Source: Methanobacterium sp. (GTDB lineage Archaea > Methanobacteriota > Methanobacteria > Methanobacteriales > Methanobacteriaceae). From it: 10,216 nt of DNA. The first letter of the stretch is position 1. The number at the start of each line of letters is the position of its first letter. Both the position numbers and the translations under genes were made by a program. The stretch lies in assembly GCA_003162655.1 (NCBI GenBank), contig PMMY01000232.1, forward strand, positions 3,032 to 13,247, in the 5' to 3' direction. This document shows positions 6,323 to 10,216 of the stretch, one piece after another. A model generated the notes under the pieces. The model ran no database searches. It worked only from the letters and a program-made list of their open reading frames with translations, and had not been told where the DNA came from.

Positions 6323-6766
6323 TTAAAATGTTCCGTTCAGCCCTTTAATTTGTATGTTTAAGAAATCTTCAATAACGTTAACAGTAACTATTCCTGTTTG
6401 GTTATTTACCTGAACGTCGGCTGCACCAATTGGAGTTACCTGAGTACCAGGAATGGTGGTGAGCATAACAGCTTGTTTGGCATTATCTATTGCTTCGTTA
6501 AGCGGAACCTTACGTTTACTCGTAACAAGGGTGTCTCCCTGTATATAACTCCCGGATCTAAACCCAACATCTGCTAAACTGCTTTTAATTGAATCTAAAG
6601 GTACGATATCATTACCTTTGACTATAATTCCAGATATTTGAACTCCTTGGTCTCCAACATTTGTGGAGGATGCATAAGACATGTAAGTCATGACTCTTCC
6701 TGATAAAATAAGCATGAAGGCCAGTAATAAAATAATTAAAGTATCTCTCCTAATTTTTATGAACAT
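6323..6766 (-). CDS. Small single-pass extracytoplasmic protein with POTRA/FtsQ-like pattern
   Basis: 147 aa. A short basic cytosolic start (MFIKIRRD) leads into one membrane segment (about 9-22), with no obvious signal-peptidase site that must be used, then about 115 residues outside. The outer part follows the beta-alpha-alpha-beta-beta order of a POTRA domain: strand with GIIVKGNDIVP (46-56), helix LDSIKSSLADVGFRSGSYI (57-75), helix LNEAIDNAKQAVM (89-101), then strands ADVQV (116-120) and GIVTVNVIEDF (125-135), where the closing V-x-V-x-E/D is typical. Known POTRA proteins include FtsQ/DivIB, with the same topology, and Omp85. The assignment is by eye and could be wrong. The gene starts after AAAGGTGA (4-nt spacing) with its own TATA box, and is followed 11 nt later by the secreted 419-aa protein, a likely partner. 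Sequons are present at 122 and 144. Confidence 0.85.
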   Translation of the reverse strand: MFIKIRRDTLIILLLAFMLILSGRVMTYMSYASSTNVGDQGVQISGIIVKGNDIVPLDSIKSSLADVGFRSGSYIQGDTLVTSKRKVPLNEAIDNAKQAVMLTTIPGTQVTPIGAADVQVNNQTGIVTVNVIEDFLNIQIKGLNGTF

Positions 6767-6803
6767 TCTTTCACCTTTAATGCATTGAAATTTGAACTTA
6801 TAA

Positions 6804-6811
6804 TATTTATA
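6804..6811 (-). promoter_or_regulatory. TATA box of the two-gene envelope operon
   Basis: On the minus strand TATAAATA (6811-6804) matches the archaeal TATA consensus. Initiation about 25 nt downstream would fall near 6783, leaving a leader of about 17 nt that just contains the AGGTGA ribosome site (6776-6771) before the ATG at 6766. The agreement of all three spacings makes this one of the better promoter calls in the window. Confidence 0.6.
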
Positions 6812-6851
6812 TTGATCATAATTTTGATATTATCTTAATTGATATAATAGT

Positions 6852-6867
6852 ATGTAAAGTATTACAT
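6852..6867 (-). terminator. Hairpin after the Mur-ligase pair
   Basis: Fourteen nt past the stop of the second ligase gene, the minus strand reads ATGTAA-TACT-TTACAT, a perfect 6-bp stem with a 4-nt loop. It lies between the ligase stop (6881) and the TATA box of the next operon (6811-6804), so it may separate the two transcripts. The stem is AT-rich and no long T run follows directly. Confidence 0.35.
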
Positions 6868-6880
6868 TAAGAGTAACTAA

Positions 6881-8449
6881 TTAAAAACTATCTAAATTTT
6901 GCAAATATCTCAATTTGAGAATATTTTCTTTGTATTTGAATGCAGCTTCACCGAGACATACTAATGCTTCTGTTTTACATTTTAATCCCTTTTTAAGCCC
7001 TTCTAACACCTGATCAGAGCTTGCTCCGAGGGTACCTTGTTTGAATTTTACTGGATATATGTCGGTAAATATGATCTTTCCAGTTGAGATATATTCTTCT
7101 TGTTTTTCAGCTGCCTTCCTTGATGCGAAGGATGCTGGTACAATGAAATCTCCATTTTTGAGGGCTTTTTCTAGTATTTCCACATCTCCAGATTCACCAG
7201 ATTCGGAAGAGACGGTAATAACGACTGTGATTTTATTATAAACTTTTTTCAACTCCCTGAGAACCGTTTCGATTCCTGCAGGGTTATGGCCGTAATCGAG
7301 TAAAACATCCATTCCATTGTGATCGTACAAGTGTTCAATCCTACCCGGAACACCTTTAAAACTTTTAATAGCTGTTAGTATTTCATTAAGAGGGATTTTG
7401 AAAAATTCTCTAGCAGCTGCAATTGCACCTATTGAATTGTAAACGTTGTGAAGTCCAATTAACTGCATTTCCACATCAACCTCACCTTCAGGTGTTTTGA
7501 GTGTGTAATTTCCATTAGATTCATCTATTTCCTTTGCAAGATAGTCTGGTTTGGGTCTTGTTAGGCCGCATTCACAATTGTAAACCCCTGAGCCTGTGAT
7601 AGTTTCATTTATCAGGATATCCCTTCCACACCAGCACGTTTTGTAACCGATCCCTGCACTCGATGAATCGACACCAAAGGTAATAACATTATCCTCATCA
7701 GAATCAATCAGTCCAAATATGGTAGGATCATCTGAATTGACTATTAAGATCTTATTTTTGAAGTATTCTATAAATTCGCCCTTAATACTGGCATAGCTCA
7801 TAAAATCATGGTCTTCATCTAAATGGTCCGGATTGATGTTGGTTACAACGCCACATTCTGGTTCGCAGCGTTCAACCATTATTTTGAGATCACCAGTTTT
7901 TCCAAATGTCCCCGTCTCAAGAACAGCTACATCTCCGGTTAACCTAGCCTGTAAAGGTGGGATATAATCAATATTTCCCTGTAAATTTCTAAAGCCATGT
8001 TCTGTTGGTTCTAAACCCACATGTCTGCAGATATGTTTCAGAAGAGTGGTTGTTGTGGTTTTACCATTAGTTCCGGTAATACATATGACAGGTTTTTCTG
8101 GTTTGAAAATTTCCAGACAATCCTCAACTGTTAGAACATTCAGTCCATAATTTTTTATTTTATTAAAAAGATCAGATGTTTCCATTAAACTTGGAGGGAT
8201 AATGATACAAGTTGATTTCTTAAAAAATGATTCAGGGTGGTCTGCTAAATATAATGGTAGTTTATAATCATTTAATGTGTAGAGATAATCACATTCTTCC
8301 TTCGCGTGCATATCTGTACCCATTACATTATAATTATGATCCATTAACATTCTTGCTATAAGATTTGAAACCACACCGCATATCCCAATAACACCGTAAA
8401 CATTAGGATCATCATGCTTTCTTTTGATATCCTTATCTGTATTACTCAT
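6881..8449 (-). CDS. Mur-ligase-family amino-acid ligase with MurC-like N-domain and Cys4 insert (probable pseudomurein peptide ligase)
   Basis: 522-aa cytosolic ATP-dependent ligase, probably adding an amino acid to the nucleotide-activated peptide of pseudomurein. The N-terminal Rossmann domain (about 17-115) with [17 protein letters not shown] and VMGTD resembles MurC. The central ATPase domain has the P-loop GTNGKTT (126-132), LETG with Glu178, TNINPDHLD (203-211), Lys223 at the usual carbamylated-Lys position, and HNVYN (334-338). Inside it, CWCG (272-275) and CECG (292-295) followed by LTRPKPDY (296-303) form a likely zinc ribbon, as in MurT. The C-terminal domain opens with GRIEHL (369-374) and keeps DYGHNPAG (385-392). 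All catalytic motifs seem intact. The start at 8449 overlaps the upstream ligase gene by 8 nt, so translation is probably coupled. The exact amino acid added cannot be told from the sequence; a MurT-like amidation or CapB/CphA-like role is possible. Confidence 0.93.
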   Translation of the reverse strand: MSNTDKDIKRKHDDPNVYGVIGICGVVSNLIARMLMDHNYNVMGTDMHAKEECDYLYTLNDYKLPLYLADHPESFFKKSTCIIIPPSLMETSDLFNKIKNYGLNVLTVEDCLEIFKPEKPVICITGTNGKTTTTTLLKHICRHVGLEPTEHGFRNLQGNIDYIPPLQARLTGDVAVLETGTFGKTGDLKIMVERCEPECGVVTNINPDHLDEDHDFMSYASIKGEFIEYFKNKILIVNSDDPTIFGLIDSDEDNVITFGVDSSSAGIGYKTCWCGRDILINETITGSGVYNCECGLTRPKPDYLAKEIDESNGNYTLKTPEGEVDVEMQLIGLHNVYNSIGAIAAAREFFKIPLNEILTAIKSFKGVPGRIEHLYDHNGMDVLLDYGHNPAGIETVLRELKKVYNKITVVITVSSESGESGDVEILEKALKNGDFIVPASFASRKAAEKQEEYISTGKIIFTDIYPVKFKQGTLGASSDQVLEGLKKGLKCKTEALVCLGEAAFKYKENILKLRYLQNLDSF

Positions 8450-9851
8450 ATTTTTTACATCCGTCCTTAATACCTGACATCATCTTGGTCTTAACATCCT
8501 CGTAATTGGTGATGGCCCCAGGGCCGACATGCAGGATGGTGCATCCAGGATTTGAATGTTTAATGGATAACTTTCCTGCGGTTAAAATGTCTTCTACAGG
8601 AATCTTCAGAGCATCTGATTTCTCAGCTCCCTCTATAACTTCATTTGCAGCTTCAATATCATATTCTTTGGTTGTTTCGTTGTATCCACTACAGATTATT
8701 ACCTTAGCATACCTTCCAACCACTTCTCCAACTTTAAATTTGTCTCTTGGGTTAGTACTATCCGGATTATCAATTATAACAATAAGTTCTTTGTTGTTAA
8801 AACATTCAAGAGTTTTTATAAGTCCTTCAGGCACAAATGCTGCATCAAAATGGACATCTCTTCCCTTATAATTTCCAATATATTCCATATGTCCAGCAAT
8901 TCCTTTAAAACTTTTTAAACCTTTGATTATTGAATCTTCATCCAGTCCATAAGCCAGCGCAGCAGCAGAAGCAGCAATAGAATTTTCAAAGTAATATCCA
9001 AGTAAATTGAATGATGTTTTAAAATGTCCCTTAAGTTTCATTCCATGTATATCATATGTTATATCCAATATTCTGTCCTTTAAATTTCCATTAACATCGC
9101 AATGATTGTTATTTCCATGACAGTAATAAATTGTGTCGTCCCTTAAAGTTTCAAAATATTCCATACACTGAAGTCCAGAAACCAAAATTTTACTAGAATT
9201 TGCTATGAAAAGTTTACGGGTAACATATTTCTCCATTGAATAGTCAAATTCATCCAAATGATCCGGGTAAATGTTGGTAATTACGCCAACATTAAGAACA
9301 ACTTTGGACATGAGCCTTGAAGTTCCATGGGGAAGTTCTAGCACTGCAATGTTGTTTTTCTTGTGAAGTCCATTTACAATCCCATCTACAATAACCTCAC
9401 TCAGTAAGTTCCCCATTCTAGATGAACATGTCCAGACTCTGTAACCTGCTTCCATGAAGATTTCAGACAGGATATGTGTGGTGCTGGTTTTTCCAAGAGT
9501 TCCTGTAATTCCTATAATATCTAAATCCAGTAGATCATTTATAACTGTTGAGATGTACTCGTTTCCTAGTATTTCAACTTTTTTATCTTTCAACAACTTT
9601 ATTATTGGAGAATTTTCTGGAACAGTAGGGGAGATATATGCATAACTTACCTTTTCAACTCCTAAAGAGGCATCTGAACCTAACATTAGTTTTACACCTT
9701 CATTTTCCATTATTTTTAGGGTTTCTTGAACCCCAGGAGAAAATTCTTCAAATAATTTCCTGTCAGTTAAAATAACCTGATTTCCGGTGTGGTTAAGTAT
9801 CCTTGCGACTGGACGTCCAGCATTACCAGCTCCAATTATTATACATTCCAT
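8442..9851 (-). CDS. Divergent Mur-ligase-like protein (MurD-like N-domain, altered active-site motifs)
   Basis: 469-aa cytosolic protein of the Mur ligase fold, first gene of the pair and probably part of pseudomurein precursor synthesis. The N-terminal Rossmann domain (about 1-100) starts [16 protein letters not shown] and VILTDRK, like MurD or MurC. The central domain has the P-loop GTLGKTS (117-123; the family Asn is Leu), LELPHG with Glu172, TNIYPDHLD (192-200) and a Lys at 213. It then departs from the family: the HNxxN motif reads YFENS (287-291), the GR-x-E entry to the third domain reads GHME (320-323), and DYAHNP reads DAAFVPEG (336-343). ATP phosphate binding looks possible, but the base and acceptor contacts are changed. 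It could be a specialised ligase or a partner subunit of the 522-aa ligase. The start has GAGG at 8-nt spacing. Confidence 0.9.
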   Translation of the reverse strand: MECIIIGAGNAGRPVARILNHTGNQVILTDRKLFEEFSPGVQETLKIMENEGVKLMLGSDASLGVEKVSYAYISPTVPENSPIIKLLKDKKVEILGNEYISTVINDLLDLDIIGITGTLGKTSTTHILSEIFMEAGYRVWTCSSRMGNLLSEVIVDGIVNGLHKKNNIAVLELPHGTSRLMSKVVLNVGVITNIYPDHLDEFDYSMEKYVTRKLFIANSSKILVSGLQCMEYFETLRDDTIYYCHGNNNHCDVNGNLKDRILDITYDIHGMKLKGHFKTSFNLLGYYFENSIAASAAALAYGLDEDSIIKGLKSFKGIAGHMEYIGNYKGRDVHFDAAFVPEGLIKTLECFNNKELIVIIDNPDSTNPRDKFKVGEVVGRYAKVIICSGYNETTKEYDIEAANEVIEGAEKSDALKIPVEDILTAGKLSIKHSNPGCTILHVGPGAITNYEDVKTKMMSGIKDGCKKYE

Positions 9852-10128
9852 AACTATTTCCTCAGATTTGTTTATTACCCATTAATTGTTCTGTAAATTT
9901 GATTAAAATTACTTTAATATCATCTGTTTATTTATTATTTATCTCAATTTCTCATTTATATTAAGTTATTTATTATCATGGATAGTCTTCGAGATTCATT
10001 AAATCAATATAATTCAATGAATTTTAAATTAAGAAAATAGTCAACAAAAGGTAAATTTGAATTTTTTATAATAAATTGATTAAAATATTTGAATGAAATA
10101 TTATAAAAAATTAGCTAATCAAATATTT
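9852..10128. other. AT-rich leader between the ligase pair and the next minus-strand gene
   Basis: 277 nt with no gene seen on either strand. On the minus strand it should hold the promoter of the ligase pair: TATAAATGA (9960-9952) and AATAAATAAA near 9930 are TATA candidates, which would give leaders of about 50-80 nt. The right end holds a terminator-like repeat, listed separately. I see no C/D, H/ACA or tRNA pattern here. Confidence 0.5.
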
Positions 10129-10129
10129 T
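10082..10129 (-). terminator. Inverted repeat after the partial gene
   Basis: TCAAATATTTT (10119-10129) pairs perfectly over 11 bp with AAAATATTTGA (10082-10092). Within the loop, on the minus strand, the palindrome TTAGCTAA is followed at once by T6. It directly abuts the stop codon at 10131-10129, so it most likely ends that transcript. The composition is almost all A/T. Confidence 0.45.
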
Positions 10130-10216
10130 TATTTTCTAAATTTATTAATCTTCCTTAAAGCATTAGTTGCAGGATCCATTCCCTGAGCACCTATTAGTAA
10201 GATAGTATCAATCTCT
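10129..10216 (-). CDS. C-terminal end of an unidentified gene, possibly a third Mur-like ligase
   Basis: Only the last 28 codons are in the window, reading from 10215 to the stop at 10131-10129; the rest lies to the right. The tail contains TILLIGAQGMDPATNALRKI and ends in basic residues NKFRK. The pattern hydrophobic strand, Gly-Ala-Gln-Gly-Met, then a helix resembles the end of MurF-type ligases (strand, Gly-Ser-Arg-Gly/Ser-Met, helix), and the gene points the same way as the ligase pair. That resemblance is weak, and the family should be taken as unknown. Confidence 0.6.
   Translation of the reverse strand, partial: EIDTILLIGAQGMDPATNALRKINKFRK

Noticed and set aside
1..10216. CRISPR array, tRNA or rRNA gene, insertion sequence, cobalamin riboswitch
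   Set aside because: No spaced direct repeats, cloverleaf, transposase frame or B12-box pattern was seen; cobK starts inside the preceding gene, leaving no room for a leader riboswitch.

Overview
The window comes from a methanogenic archaeon of the Methanobacteriales, most likely a mesophilic Methanobacterium-type organism; the genus is inferred, not proven. The grounds are: a proteasome-activating nucleotidase, an archaeal MBF1 factor and a DUF356-type protein (a family I know from methanogens); two Mur-ligase-like proteins of the kind used to build pseudomurein; AT-rich spacers with archaeal TATA elements; and good Shine-Dalgarno sites.

Layout. 1-2354 (+): the 3' part of a PMR1/SPCA-type P-type Ca2+ (possibly Mn2+) ATPase, overlapping by 4 nt (ATGA) a cobK-type cobalamin biosynthesis reductase. 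2355-2594: a convergent spacer that carries, on the minus strand, a textbook archaeal box C/D guide RNA (about 2477-2534). 2595-3827 (-): PAN. 3828-3966: a divergent promoter region. 3967-4440 (+): aMBF1. 4549-4926 (-): DUF356-like protein. 5052-6766 (-): a two-gene envelope pair, a small single-pass protein with a POTRA/FtsQ-like pattern followed by an unrecognised secreted protein with a C-terminal anchor. 6881-9851 (-): two Mur-ligase-like proteins overlapping by 8 nt. 10129-10216 (-): the last 28 codons of a further gene whose tail faintly resembles the C-terminus of MurF-like ligases.

How they work together. The right half (5.0-10.2 kb) reads as a cell-envelope block: cytosolic ligases that would add amino acids to a nucleotide-activated pseudomurein peptide, next to two exported proteins that would act outside the membrane. 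The middle is protein quality control and transcription (PAN, aMBF1). The left is cation transport and corrinoid synthesis.

Most notable: (i) the C/D RNA, with both C/D and C'/D' box pairs perfect and two 12-nt guides; the D' guide fits a CAU anticodon loop with the predicted methyl on C34, and the D guide fits, with one G-U pair, the universally conserved 16S P-site strand with the predicted methyl on C1402; (ii) a MurT-like Cys4 insert in one ligase; (iii) the loss of several Mur signature residues in the other; (iv) the POTRA/FtsQ-like protein beside Mur ligases; (v) an A6 tract at the end of the secreted protein, where a one-base change would add a strongly basic tail.
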